The notes under the pieces are model-generated. The model had not been told where the DNA came from and made no database searches. It saw nothing but the letters and a program-made list of their open reading frames with translations. From NCBI GenBank assembly GCA_039519185.1, contig CM076849.1, forward strand, positions 117,260,587 through 117,324,586: a stretch of 64,000 nucleotides of DNA. The letters run 5' to 3'. Within the stretch, counting starts at the first letter, position 1. Every line of letters begins with the position of its first letter. The DNA is from Astragalus membranaceus. Its lineage: Eukaryota; Streptophyta; Magnoliopsida; Fabales; Fabaceae. Below, one piece after another: positions 1 through 12,123 of the stretch. The translations under genes were made by a program, and so were the position numbers.

Positions 1-961
1 CCGTTTCACTTTCCGATCGTTTCCAATCCATAACCCGATCAACTTCCAACCTTCAAACACATCTTATACATATATTTCCAGGCACAATTCAGCCATATAA
101 CAATCAATCAATCCACGATCATGACATGCAATTTCATGATTTAAACGATATTTATGCAAAACGGTTTCGTACCAGAATTTCACAAATTCGCGACTCAATT
201 AAAATGAAAAGGCTGAAAACAATCCTAGTGAGTATTAGAACTCACCTATTTGCCGAGACTTTAGTGATTCAACCGTTCCCGAGAACCACGAACTCTCCTC
301 GGACTCAATCACAACACCAATTCACGAACTTTCTCCGGAATCGCTCCGAAACACTCCCCAACGAACCCAGCCACTGAGATGACTTCTAAGGTTGCTTTAA
401 TTCGAAATGTGGTTGCTGGAATTGGTGCTAAGGCTCACAATGAAGACATGCAAGGTCAGATTTGGCAATTTATCTAGGTGGAGCTTGGTTGTGCTTCAAT
501 GGTGATTTCAAAAGGAAGAGGAGGATGGTTGTGATTTTTGTATCATTAGAAAGGAGATGAGGAGCTGATTCAGAATATGTAAAAATATTGAGCATGCATG
601 GTGGTTTGAAGAAACTCTCACCTCTTCCCTTCCTCTCCCATTCGCACCCTCTCTCTTTCTCTCCCCTATGGTTCTGAATTTTCTGAAATGGAAGACGAAG
701 TGTGTTTCTTCTTCATTTGGTCCAGCTGAGGGGGTATATAAGGGGCATGGAAAAAGACTAAAATACCCTTTACTTAAACATTTCTTTCCCTAAGACTCCC
801 TCAACCCTAATCACCCTAACTTAGCATAATTAAATACTCAATCACACACAATTTCATACTTAATAAATTAAACAAGTCATTTTCAATTTAAATAATTTAA
901 ATAATTCACTAATAATTAATTTACGCCAAAAATTTAAATAGCGATAATTGGGGATATTACA
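1..961 (-). repeat. 3' LTR (partial) of Tekay-like gypsy element A
   Basis: This block matches 3807-4767 over its whole 961 bases with almost no change and no indel, so it is the second LTR of a minus-strand element whose far end lies outside the window. Its inner edge reads GGGATATTACA, the reverse complement of a TGTAATATCCC LTR start. The short ORFs inside it also occur in the other LTR and are not genes. The near identity of the two LTRs implies a recent insertion. Confidence 0.85.
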
Positions 962-2040
962 ATCACCCCAACTTTTAAAAATTTTGTCCTCAAAATTGGA
1001 CCAATCAGAACAAACAACACACAATATACCTTTCCGCTTGCAGAGTTAGAATTCCCTTCTCGATTCTTCTTCTTCAACGGGCATTCGTTAGCATAATGCC
1101 CTTCGCCTTTGCAATAATAACACATCGTTGATCCCTGGCGACATTCTCCAGTGTGAGGCCTTCCACATTTCGGACACTTACCGGACCTTAGTAGTTCGGA
1201 TGCTGTAGGTTGCTTCCCTTTGTTGTTGGTACTCCTCGGTTCATCACTTGGGGATGACAATTCCAAGGTTTTCCTCTTCTCTTTCCGATACGCTTTCCTT
1301 TCCTCATACATCTTGTTGAGATCTGCCTCTGCAACTTAAGCTTGTTGCACCAATCCAGCATAACTGGTCATAGCATAAGAGCTAAGACCTTGGGCCACAT
1401 CCGCACGAAGACCTGCCTTGTACATCTGCATCTTCCACTCATCATTAGGGGCATGCTTTGCCAATTGATAAAGCTGCGAAAGCCTTTCGAACTTGGCGGT
1501 GAACTCACCCACTGACATCTCACCTTGCCTCAAGTTGACAAACTCGGCTTGCTTGCTTAACTTCATCACCGGAGGGAAGAAGTGACCAGAAAACATTTCC
1601 TTGAAGTTGGCCTAGGTAACCGGAGTTCCCTATTTCACCATTAGTTCATGAGCATTGGTCCACCAGGTTTGAGCATCTTCCTCGAGCATATGGGCGGCAA
1701 AGAGAACCTTCTCTTCTTCGCCGCATTGAAGAGTCCTAAAAATCTTCTCCATTGAATCCAACCAGAAATGTGATACCATTACCTCAGGTTCTCCTTTGAA
1801 ACTTTGGGGATTCATTTTCTGGAAACGAAAGTAAGCCCTGTTCGGATCTTCCAGAGGAGGTTGTTGAACATTCGGTTGCTGTTGATTCGTCATCTCATGA
1901 TGCATTTGGGCCATTTGAGCCATCTGCTGCTGCTGCATTTGCATCATGTCATTCATCATCTTCTGTTGCGTCTCGATGACATTCTGCATCCATTCGGTAT
2001 TTGGATCGACAGGGACGCTTCTCCTACTTCCACCAGCCAT
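962..2040 (-). pseudogene. Gypsy (Tekay-like) gag with three in-frame stops
   Basis: This is the capsid/nucleocapsid gene of an LTR retrotransposon, which would package the element RNA in cytoplasmic particles. Reading on minus from the MAGGSRRS start at 2040, there is a Met/Gln-rich N-terminal stretch, then a Retrotrans_gag core (FKGEPEVMVSHFWLDSMEKI, then a WW-containing segment), then two CCHC-type zinc knuckles. The second is canonical CX2CX4HX4C (CYYCKGEGHYANEC). The frame is unbroken by indels but has TAG at 1630-1632, TAG near 1606 and TAA near 1336. It runs into the 3' LTR at about 961, so protease, RT, RNase H and integrase are all missing. The element is a gag-only deletion derivative that would need help in trans. 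Assignment to retrotransposon gag is secure; the Tekay clade is inferred from LTR ends, primer site and gag style. Confidence 0.85.
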
Positions 2041-2162
2041 GATTCTGCGAAATATGCACAAAGTGTTTAGTTGATCAGGCTAAACGTCTAATAGCATACT
2101 AAGAGGAATCACACTTAGAGGACTTAAGAGACTCAAGATTCTAAGCCCGACTAGGTCGAACT

Positions 2163-2174
2163 GCTCTGATACCA
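2163..2174 (-). other. Primer binding site (initiator Met tRNA), element A
   Basis: On minus the sequence reads TGGTATCAGAGC, the usual plant gypsy/copia primer site complementary to the 3' end of initiator methionine tRNA. It lies two bases inside the LTR edge at 2177 and fixes the element's orientation as minus. Confidence 0.88.
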
Positions 2175-2710
2175 ATTGTAACACCCCGTTAATTTCTATC
2201 TTGTAGAAATTACCGAAGCGCACTACTAGCATACATCAGAGTGACTTTCCTTTTTAACATATTGAACACATACTAAACTTCGATGAATCACTCATCAAAC
2301 GTGCTTAAAATAACTAAACTGCATATCAATAAAGTCGGTCCTTACACCCTCAACTAGTGTTCAATACTCAAAACCGAAAGTCTGCGGAAGCGATTCACAA
2401 CTTGAAATACATAAGTCGTACAATCGAGTAGTCTTAAGGTACTGAATACAAAATACAGAAATACAAAGGAAACTGAAATACAAGACATAAAGAGATAAAG
2501 ATCGCGGCTGCTCCTCAAGCATCTTCATAGTCGTGCCTCACGGTCTTCAACTTTCCCTGCTTAACTGAAAAACAACAACAATGGATTGGGTGAGACAACT
2601 TGTCTCAGTGAGTTCTATCGCGACCCCTTACTAATCCTCTCGGTTCAATTATGCTTGATTCATTATTCTAAACTCATAAACTCATAGTCCTCAAAGTTGA
2701 CTATGTGGCT

Positions 2711-2770
2711 GAACTATGCTCAATCACTGAGCCTAACAATGAACTATGCTCAATCACTGAGCCTAACAAT
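2711..2770. repeat. 30 bp tandem repeat in LTR A
   Basis: Two exact 30 bp units, followed by partial copies at about 2928-2955, 3000 and 3031. Each has the self-complementary core GCTCAATCACTGAGC, so the array could form a row of short hairpins in the LTR transcript. Confidence 0.85.
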
Positions 2771-4540
2771 GATTCTTAGCGTGTCACCGGTCACTTGGCA
2801 TAATAAGCTTCCGGTGAACCCGTCCCCACTAATCACTAGTGGGTCACTAATGGAGCCTAGGTTCATAAGGATCATGACTTCCTCTCCCCCAGCACACTAA
2901 TCAGAAATAGGGTCGTCACCCTAACAATGAACTATGCTCAATCACTGAGCCTAAACAATGATGCATATACAATATACAATAACAATGAACAATGAAAACT
3001 GCTCAATCACTGAGCCTAACCTGAAAACATACTCAATCACTGAGCTTCATCATGACCTAATCTTATTCTTAACATTAGGTGATCTAGTTATTAACTTAAC
3101 CTTATAATTTAGTGATCTCACATGGATTACTAATGATTCGCTAACTTAACTTAATAACCTTACTAAACGAGTCAGTCTAGCACATGTATCAATTACAAAG
3201 TCATAACATGAAACCACTGGTCAATCACATGAGCATTCACTGCACCTGAACATAATCCAAACATAACCAATCACATGGCACTAATATAACTTGGATCCAA
3301 TCACAGTCAATTACCACTCAATTCAGGGCAATTCAGTTGTAGTAACATTGGGGAAGGTGGAAGGAGGGATTAGAAAGCAATTGGAATCGTTCGGAATGAT
3401 TTAAGACACTTTTTAAAAGAGGCAACCCGAAGACCACGCACGACTCGTGCGCCCATACACACGATCCGTGCGTGACTATCATTTATCGTATCATTCCGTC
3501 CGATTTCTAATTACTTCCCGATCAACTCTACCACTTTAATCATAGCCAAACAATGGTATTAATAGGGTCACATCATCCCATTTGGTTGAGGAGGAGATCA
3601 GAAGAGGTTTGGAACTGAAAGGAACGACGAAACGGAAATTCGGGGTCCGGCATCAGGCATAGACGCACGACCCGGGCGCATGGGGCGCACGACCCGTGTG
3701 CCCTGGGCAGAGTTCCAGAAGGTGGCACACGACCCGGGTGCATGGGGCGCACGACCCGTGTGCCCTGGACAGATTTCAGAATGTGCTGGTTTTTGTTATT
3801 TTCGTTCCGTTTCACTTTCCGATCGTTTCCAATCCATAACCCGATCAACTTCCAACCTTCAAACACATCTTATACATATATTTCCAGGCACAATTCAGCC
3901 ATATAACAATCAATCAATCCACGATCATGACATGCAATTTCATGATTTAAACGATATTTATGCAAAACGGTTTCGTACCAGAATTTCACAAATTCGCGAC
4001 TCAATTAAAATGAAAAGGCTGAAAACAATCCTAGTGAGTATTAGAACTCACCTATTTGCCGAGACTTTAGTGATTCAACCGTTCCCGAGAACCACGAACT
4101 CTCCTCGGACTCAATCACAACACCAATTCACGAACTTTCTCCGGAATCGCTCCGAAACACTCCCCAACGAACCCAGCCACTGAGATGACTTCTAAGGTTG
4201 CTTTAATTCGAAATGTGGTTGCTGGAATTGGTGCTAAGGCTCACAATGAAGACATGCAAGGTCAGATTTGGCAATTTATCTAGGTGGAGCTTGGTTGTGC
4301 TTCAATGGTGATTTCAAAAGGAAGAGGAGGATGGTTGTGATTTTTGTATCATTAGAAAGGAGATGAGGAGCTGATTCAGAATATGTAAAAATATTGAGCA
4401 TGCATGGTGGTTTGAAGAAACTCTCACCTCTTCCCTTCCTCTCCCATTCGCACCCTCTCTCTTTCTCTCCCCTATGGTTCTGAATTTTCTGAAATGGAAG
4501 ATGAAGTGTGTTTCTTCTTCATTTGGTCCAGCTGAGGGGG

Positions 4541-4550
4541 TATATAAGGG
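4541..4550 (-). promoter_or_regulatory. Candidate TATA box of LTR A
   Basis: On minus the sequence reads CCCTTATATA, about 220 bases into the LTR, a normal place for the U3 promoter of a plant LTR element. The copy in the partial LTR lies at about 735-744. The motif alone is weak evidence. Confidence 0.35.
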
Positions 4551-4767
4551 GCATGGAAAAAGACTAAAATACCCTTTACTTAAACATTTCTTTCCCTAAG
4601 ACTCCCTCAACCCTAATCACCCTAACTTAGCATAATTAAATACTCAATCACACACAATTTCATACTTAATAAATTAAACAAGTCATTTTCAATTTAAATA
4701 ATTTAAATAATTCACTAATAATTAATTTACGCCAACAATTTAAATAGCAATAATTGGGGATATTACA

Positions 4768-6510
4768 TTTTCCGAGAGGTAGTGCAACATGTATGCAGAC
4801 TCCTATTTTTTTGATTTATTGGATGACAAATGATACAATTATAGTGAAATGATTTTTTTGTTTTATTTGGGAAATGACACATGGATATGGAATTGTTGCA
4901 TTTAACCTAGGATGACCACATGAGGGAAATGATGTATGAATGTTATGTTTTTTTTTAATGTGATTCAAGACTTTATGAATGATGTGGTACCTACACTGTG
5001 TGATCATGACTTTGAATGATTATGAATGAATGTCGGTGCCTATGATGCTATTGCCTTTTTTTGTGTGCGAGGAAACAAAATGCATGACACTCGCAGCGAC
5101 TTTTTTTTTAATGCGTGGAAAAGAATAATGAACATAACCTTTACATAATATGGGGGTAATATTCTTTTGGTGTACGGATATGTAAGATGAATGCAATTTT
5201 GAAAAAAATGATACCTTTGTGATGCATGATAGTGCAATAACAATGAAATGCTTATGGAAGAGTGATTTTAGTATGAATGAATGGTGATTTTTTTGTGTTT
5301 TCTTTGAACATATGGACGTTTGTTGTACATGAGCAACAATGGAGATGAATGAAATGCGTGATGGTTTATCCCTTTTCTTTTATGCTTCAACTAAAATAAA
5401 AAGCTAACAAAATGCTATTGGGTGATGAATGATGCAATAATGAGGAAATTTATAATTTTTGTTTTGACGCATGTTGAAGGACTGATGCATTTGAGATGGA
5501 TAGGAATAAATGACTTTTGTCCTTGTTTTTTATGATGCACGAAGATGATGCATTTAAAGATAAATTTTTATAATAGCAATGTGATGTATGAGTATGAGAG
5601 ATGATGCAACTAAGATAAAATGATGCATGTATGGAGAAATTGCGCATTTGGACTATGATGACAACATGAGGGAGATGTTATTGAATGTCTCATGCAATTT
5701 GTAATAATGATGTAGCAAATGACAAGATGCCTACACTATTTGATGATTTTTTTCGATATTTATGAATTATGAATATATGATGAATGGTACGGTAGGGAAA
5801 TGGCAATGTGATGCATATGATGAAAAAAATGATCATATTTTATGATAATTTTTTTTGTACGATGAATGAAATGAATGATGTCGTCTCGTATGCATGCAAA
5901 TGAAGGAAGCATGAAATTTTTTTTGAGTGATTTTAATTTTGGAGAAAAACTAACCAGATTGATAGAGAGGGTAAGTATAGTGCCCCTGTGTCCTAGGTGG
6001 GTCATGTCTAAATTGGGATTTTCAACATGATCTAGGGTCACTTATGTGATCAATCTCTCAGGTGGCTCTATTCACTTCCTCACAAAGGTCCCCAGAGCTA
6101 AAATCCCCTTCATGACATGAACCACAACGATAGCGAGCTACCTGGTGTGGGATACCATGAAAGACCGTACTCTGGTTGAGACTTTCATGAGAGTCAGACA
6201 GATAAAATCCAGAATGACTGTCACTAATAATCTCCACTCGTCCTAGGTTATTTGCAGACCCGGGTAGAGGGCCCCACTCAAAGGTGTGTGCAAAAGTGTA
6301 AGTGAGGTGTGTGATGAGAGCAAAATACCTAAACTAACCAAACTGGACAAGATATACAACAATAATAACAAAAAGTCGTCTACCCTAAGGTTCAATAATA
6401 TAAAGAAATGCTAATAAATAAATAATATAAGAATAAGGGTAAAAACAAAATATTAATAAAATTAACAAATACTTACACATTTAGTTAATTTGGCTTGACT
6501 CTCTTAATTG
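4768..6510 (-). mobile_element. Non-coding internal region of Ogre/Tat-like element
   Basis: Sequence between LTR element A and the primer site of the LTR at 6531. It has no credible ORF. The left half (4800-5900) is a degenerate run of ATGAATG/GATGCA-type words, and the right half (5940-6480) is ordinary AT-rich leader. Its place next to a primer site and 5' LTR marks it as the untranslated leader of a large minus-strand retrotransposon whose coding part lies beyond the left edge, displaced by element A. Confidence 0.6.
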
Positions 6511-6528
6511 TCCCCAGTGAAGTCGCCA
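6511..6528 (-). other. Ogre/Tat-type primer binding site
   Basis: Reads TGGCGACTTCACTGGGGA on minus, directly inside the LTR edge at 6531. It resembles the TGGCGACTCCACTGGGGA sites of plant Ogre/Tat-like elements and is unlike the Met primer sites elsewhere in the window. A related plus-strand site occurs at 31819-31836. Confidence 0.65.
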
Positions 6529-6530
6529 GC

Positions 6531-8787
6531 TGTAGCGACCGAAAAATCCGAAGGAGGGGTTCTTCGAAGTTCTTGAAATGAAGCCGCCACCAAAGTTTTA
6601 GTTTAAGGGCAAACATTGGAAAATCCCTATTGAGTGGATAAAGGGGTCTTGCGGACCAGATTTAGGCTCGGGAGTCGTTTATGCGTAGGGAAAGTATTAG
6701 CACCCTACGACATCCTTCCTAAAGAAGGTTACCTTTTAACTAAATGTGTAAACATTTATTAACTCAAAAATAGTGTTTTTACCCCTATAATAATGTAAAA
6801 AAAAAGTAAAAAAGGACTCGATAATCGGTTAGTTGTTTTTTGTATTTTTTTGAGAAATAGGAGAGAAATGAATTAAAAGAAAAAAAAGGTTTTTTATTAA
6901 TGCAATTGACAGAGGTCGGCCGCCCCCTGGTCCTACGTATCTCCTGGTAGAGAATCAAATCACACGTAGTTCTTGGGTAGAAAATGTTTGTGTGTTGGTG
7001 TTTTTTTTAAGTGTTTGGAAATTGGGATAGGCGTTCGTGACGACCAAACAAGTGAAACTCGGAGTGGTCGTCACTCATAGCCTGTTTGAAAACAAAAGTT
7101 GTTATTAACGGTCAAACAAGCGGGACTTGGAGTGACCATCAATAATATCTCATTTTTTTGTGAGTTGGATTGTTTGGAAGAAAAATATTACTTTGAAAGC
7201 ATTACGATATAATAAAAAAAACGCAACGGATTATAATAATAAAAGGGTAGGAGCAATTAACAGGGGTGTTGTGTTAATAACCACAGGGGTGCGATTAGTA
7301 GCACAGTCCAGTCCGTTTTACTGGGTTATGCGAATTGGGGTTATGAACTTTACGAGTTAAAAAAGGGAGTGTAGAAAATAATCTGAACTAAAAGAAGGAA
7401 AAAAGAAATAAAAATAAGTTAAGGCTATATAAGGCAAAGAGGTAAAAAAGGAACCCTAATTTCACAAACTCAGCGCCGTTTCAAACTTCCCAGGAGAGAA
7501 AAAGAAATTTCCGGCCAGGAAAAGGGAGAGAGATCGGAGATGTGTGAAGACCGGCGAAGGCGCACCGGAGAAGAAGATCGCGCAACGGGGCGAGGGGGAG
7601 AGAGAACAGGGGCGACGGTGGTAGGGTGGTTTCGGCGGTGCTGCGTTTAGGACGGGTGTTCGGCTTGACGACGACGAAAGGAGGGTTTGCCGGACACGAA
7701 CGATCGCAGAGGGAGCTGCAATGGCGTTCGCGAGGCGGTTTACGGCGACGGAGTGGGGGGATCGATCGCTTGATTCGCGTTTGACGATGGTGGTGGTTTG
7801 CGGTGGTGATAGGGAGAGGGATCGGGACAGAGGCGATGGACGGTGACGAAGATGGTGGTGATGCGACATGAGGTGGTGGACCCGCCGGAGGGAGCCATGG
7901 TGGTGGCGCCGGCGGTTTTGTGGTGGTTCGCGAAGAGAGAGGGGAGTGGCAGAAACAGTGAGGTATTTGGGTGGCTGTTTTGTGTTTGTTGGGCAGTGAT
8001 TTGGGTCACGATGGTGGTGAGAGCAAGAGAGAGGAGCAGTGTGCACGGTGGTTCACGGTGGTGCGATGGTGGCGACCACCACCACATGGCGGCCGGAGCT
8101 TCAAGCTCCCTTTTTTTGGCTTCTCAAAACTGTTTTTATTTTTTCTTAGATTTCTGGTTCTCACTGTTTTTATGTTCTGCCTGTGATCTCCCCCTTTGCT
8201 TACTGCTTCATGTGTGTTTATAATGCTCTTATTGTGGTGTAGGTGTGGTATGTAGAGCACAAAATCAAAACTCCCAGGAGACCAAGACAGAGACAGCAAC
8301 AAGAGAGGAGCAGAGTTGCTGCCAAGTTATGGTATTTTTTGCCTAAAATGAAGATCCAACAAAGAGACAAGAAGAAAGGGGGTTTGAGCTCAAAGCTCAA
8401 ACTGTGGCAGCAACAGCAGCAAGGCGCAGGCTGGCCACATATTTTTTGTTTGACTTTCCTTTATATTTTTTTTTGGTGTAACAAACAGAAATGTAATTTT
8501 GTATTATTTTGAAAGATAAAAAAAACAGATTTAAACAAGCTTAACTATTTGACTATCTTTTCTTTTTATTGACAACTACTATTCAACCGATAATAATAAT
8601 AATAAACGAAACAAAAAACAACAAGGCTAAATTGCTAACGACTTTTGAATAACACGCACAATTAGCTAACCCTCGTATGACAAACGATATATTTTTGCAA
8701 ATAGAGAAATATTAATTAGAATCAGATATTCACAAAAATACATTTTTATTTGATTTTCAATTAGTCGGACAAAATTAGGGTATAACA
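6531..8787 (-). repeat. 5' LTR of Ogre/Tat-like retrotransposon
   Basis: A 2257 bp minus-strand LTR. On minus it begins TGTTATACCCTAATTTTGTC at 8787 and ends GGTCGCTACA at 6531, the same termini as the solo LTR 26937-29378. The middle (7500-8100) is GC-rich with CACC/GGTGG codon-like repeats that give long but spurious ORFs on both strands. It interrupts the CACTA-1 transposase just after its SDGFTP residues; the right target duplication would be CCGAG (8788-8792), with the left partner outside the window. Confidence 0.75.
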
Positions 8788-9877
8788 CCGAGGCTTGAAT
8801 ATATGGTGTGAAACCATCAGAGCATAAACCAAGACGAACATTGCGTGGATCACTGGCAAAATCTGGATGAACACGATCAAAATTTTTCCAGGCTTCACCA
8901 TCAGATGGGTGACGTAATTCACCAGAATTATTTCTATTTTGATGGTGCCACGTCATTTTACCCGCGGTCTCCATTGAAGTAAACATCCTCTGTAGCCTTG
9001 GTATAAGCGGCAGATAGAACATTGCTTTTCGTGGAACCGGTTTGCCTCTGCTCATCCCTTTCCTACTAACACGGTAGCGTGGCTCTTGACACAACTTGCA
9101 TTCCGACAAATCTCCATCATTTATGCCAAACTCATTGTTATAATAGAGCAAGCAACCAGACACACAACAATCAATTCTTTTAGATTTTAAACCAAGCTTC
9201 GATACCAGTCCTTTAGCATCATAATAACTCTACGGCAAAAGCCTTCTAATGGGGGTTGCATCCAACATCATTTTGGTCATATATTCCATGCACAACTCAG
9301 CAACATTAAATTGAGACTTAAGACCCAACAACCGAACACACATTGAAAATTTTGAGTCTTTAGAACCTTCAAATATTGGTTTATTTGTCTCACTCAAATA
9401 CATGTAAAACCTTTGAGCTTCCTCATTTGGAACTTCTTCAGCATCATATTCTGGTTCTTCAAAATCCCAATTTACTCCAACAGCGTCAGATATCATTCTC
9501 TGATAAACATCTAACGGTTGTATAATATGGCCTTCAGATGTCGTAGTCGCTGGATAACTACATGATGTGGGAGCTACTACTTCAACCGGATCATTAACCG
9601 CAGGAACTGCAGCTACCCCTGGTCCTACTTCCCCGTGACGACTCCATATCCAATAATTTGGCCTAAACCCATTATTGTACAAATCAAGTCTAACTTCTTC
9701 TTCATCTTTTATAAATCGAAAGGAACATTTCAAGCACGGACATCTAATACCGTCTTGTCGCACAAATTCTTCATGACACTTAGCACAAAAAATAAACTCT
9801 TCTACTCCTTCTACAAAACGTCGCTTTAAATCGGGTCGTCCAGGAAACAATCGATCATACATCCAACTACGATCCAT
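8788..9877 (-). pseudogene. CACTA-1 TNP2-type transposase, N-terminal part
   Basis: Autonomous CACTA (En/Spm) elements encode this transposase, which acts in the nucleus to cut the element at its terminal repeats. Translating minus from the ATG at 9877 (MDRSWMYDRLFPGR) gives a transposase-associated domain with paired CXXC zinc ligands (about residues 30-55), a 90-residue acidic linker, then the start of the TNP2 domain: a CLLYY segment, a CKLC pair, PLIPRLQRMF, MTWHHQNR, and DFASDPRNVRLGLCSDGF. The frame is continuous from 9877 to 8788 apart from one TAG at 9230-9232. It stops at the LTR boundary at 8787, so the catalytic remainder lies beyond the Ogre-like element, off the left edge. Family assignment is secure from these motifs; the gene is dead as it stands. 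Confidence 0.88.
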
Positions 9878-10436
9878 ATTTTCAAGATCTATGTGCTACA
9901 CTACAATGTAAATGAAATAAACTATCAAATAAACTATCAATTACTTTATATTTTGATATATATTAATATATTAATTACTTTATTTTGATATATCAATAAA
10001 CTATCAATTACCAGGAACACAATGAATTTTTAGATAATGGTATATATTAATAATTTAAACATTATAAATAATAATTGCAAATTTAATTTTAAATTTCAAT
10101 TTTTATAAGACAATATCTGTTAATAAAATTTATAAGTGAAGTTAATAAATAAGTTTTTTCAATATAAATTATATTGTATTATTATTGCAAACAAAATTTG
10201 TAACAAAATTTTACTATAAATAGTGAAGTAATTAATATTTTATTAATTTTAATATTGTACCAAAAATGTGATTTGAGAAAACCAACTTCTAAGACACGAC
10301 AATGAGACACAGGAACATGTATTCAAATCATCGACAATAAGCGTTATTAAAAGTCACCAAGGACTAAAAGAAAAAATCCAAATTTTACGGTGACCAGAAG
10401 TTGGTAAAAATTTTTTAGACACTAAAAACAAAAAAT

Positions 10437-10486
<50 letters not shown>

Positions 10487-10884
10487 ATATATTAATTACT
10501 TTACTTTGATAACTAACCGTAGTGAAGAGAAGACTCTGACTTGAAGCGTATCCTCAACTCAAACAAAGAGGAAAAAAGAGGAACGCAAACTCAAACAATC
10601 CTAAACAAACAATACCACAATTAGTAACAAACTCATATTATAAAATAATTCAAAAACTAAAACTATTAACTCGTGTTAAAAACATACCTTAGATCGAAGA
10701 AATTTTCCAAAGAGAGGAAGAGATTTAGTAGAGAGAAGAAGAGAATTCGTAGGGAGGAAGAGAGGAATTTCAAGAAGAGATTTAGTAGAGAGAAGGAGAG
10801 TATTGGTAGAGGTGTGAAGAAGAAGTGGAGAATGGAGAAGGGATTTATATAGAAGAAACGAAGTCAAACGGTCAAAAGGCAGAC
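9878..10884. mobile_element. CACTA-1 AT-rich 5' interval
   Basis: Very AT-rich sequence upstream of the transposase start, with no credible gene. It contains a pure (AT)n run at about 10440-10484. The purine-rich stretch at 10690-10860 yields a Leu/Ser-rich minus ORF that I take as composition only. Confidence 0.55.
10440..10484. repeat. (AT)n microsatellite
   Basis: Uninterrupted AT dinucleotide run of roughly 45 bases inside CACTA-1. Confidence 0.95.
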
Positions 10885-11275
10885 TCCGCCGGAAATGTCA
10901 TTTACCGGCGGATTTAGGGGATATCCGGCGAATCAGGGGATTTCCGGCGGATTTAGGGGATTTCCGGCGAATCAAATCCCCCGCTTTTTTCAAAAAAAAT
11001 CCGCCGGAAATGACGTTTCCAGCGGATTTTAGTCGGGTTGTCATTTCCGGCGGACTTTTACGTATTTCCGGCGGATTTTCTAAGTTCAAAATTGGCGGTT
11101 CTTTTAACTATCCGGCGGAAATGACCTTAACGGCAGATTTTTTTTTTAAAAAAAAAATTTCGTTGACCCAAATCTGCCGAAAATACCTAAAAATCCGCCG
11201 GAAATGTTGCGGAGGAAAAAAATCCGCCGGAAAATCCAACAAATCCGTCGGTTACGGGTTTTTTAAAAAAAAAAT
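10885..11275. repeat. CACTA-1 subterminal repeat block, inner copy
   Basis: Dense array of TTTCCGGCGGATTT-type words on both strands, the kind of block to which CACTA TNPA-like proteins bind. It aligns in the same orientation with 12930-13270 next to the real element end, but has no terminal CACTACAAG of its own. It is therefore a truncated second copy of the element end or an internal duplication. Confidence 0.8.
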
Positions 11276-11649
11276 ATTGAACGGCTCAGATTCCACCGAC
11301 ACTTTTAGCCAACGGCTCACAACCAGTCAAACATGTCAGGAAAAGGAGTGGATGGCATTTCCTTTGGAAATTGTGACCCAACGGATAGAAAATAAACAGC
11401 TCAAATTTGTGATCTAAAATTTTGATCAACGGCTCATGTTTCCCCACGCCTATTATAAATTGGGCTTCATCTTTCCTTTCTACTTCACAAAAACCCTAGC
11501 CCATTCTCTGCTTCTTCTCCACCAAATCGTATAAACACAAAAAAAAATGCCCCTAACACAATACTCAGGATTCTTCCCTCACTATCATTCATCATCAGGG
11601 CATCATCACCAACAAAGTTGATGGTGTCTGTTTCGAGGGGCGATGCACA

Positions 11650-11943
11650 ATGCACTGTAGGCTTAAACACAACATAACATTCGCTGCCCTAAAATATAAA
11701 CTACTGGGTAAGGTGCAAGTGGAGGGCGACGAGCGAGAGATAACTCGTATAGTTTATCGGAAACCCGATTGGTCTAATGGACGTGTGCACTGGTCTACAA
11801 CGGATGTCAAGAACGACGATGACGTCCAAGCAATGATGTCCATTTATGTCCTGTTTAAATGGAAGGGTTATCTGCATTTGTACATGGAAACCACACGGAT
11901 CGTCGCTGAGATCCTTAGTCATTTAACTCCACCAGCTCAGTAG
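11650..11943 (+). CDS. MuDR N-terminal-like small protein inside CACTA-1
   Basis: A 97-residue ORF starting MHCRLKHNITFAALK. The arrangement (short loop, ALKYKLLGKVQVEGDEREITRIVYRKP, then a DDDVQAMM helix and an LYMETTRI strand) resembles the N-terminal domain of MURA-type Mutator transposases, which precedes the catalytic part in full proteins. Here it stands alone: the stop at 11941-11943 is followed by AATAATAAAATTG, a plausible poly(A) signal. Upstream, 11460-11640 looks like a plant 5' leader. It lies between the two subterminal blocks of CACTA-1 and may be a co-opted or captured piece. I cannot say whether it is expressed. Confidence 0.45.
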   Translation: MHCRLKHNITFAALKYKLLGKVQVEGDEREITRIVYRKPDWSNGRVHWSTTDVKNDDDVQAMMSIYVLFKWKGYLHLYMETTRIVAEILSHLTPPAQ

Positions 11944-12123
11944 TTTGTCATTTTATCATTTTCATGTATTTCGAGTTGTATGTACGGTGACGTTTTTAAT
12001 AATAAAATTGTTGTTTAATTTAAACGGTACTGTAAACCAAAAAATAAACAACCCAATATTTATTCATTACTAAATCAGTGACGTTCAATTACAATTATTG
12101 ATAAACAAAATAACAGTAAAAAA

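Larger units (their letters stand above)
2177..4767 (-). repeat. 5' LTR of gypsy element A
   Basis: A 2591 bp LTR with TGTAACACC on the left and ATATTACA on the right of the plus strand. Its last 961 bases equal positions 1-961. Inside are a GC-rich hairpin-prone stretch with repeated CACGACCCG words (3660-3770), a 30 bp tandem repeat (2711-2770), and on minus a candidate splice donor (GTGAGTTC, 4051) and acceptor (2565). The element sits inside the Ogre/Tat-like internal region that follows at 4768. The candidate right target duplication is TTTTC (4768-4772); the left one is out of view. Confidence 0.87.

Noticed and set aside
7462..8302. Overlapping ORFs up to 194 residues on both strands
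   Set aside because: They lie inside the Ogre/Tat-like LTR and consist of His/Pro/Ser or Gly/Val runs caused by CACC/GGTGG repeats. No domain is visible.
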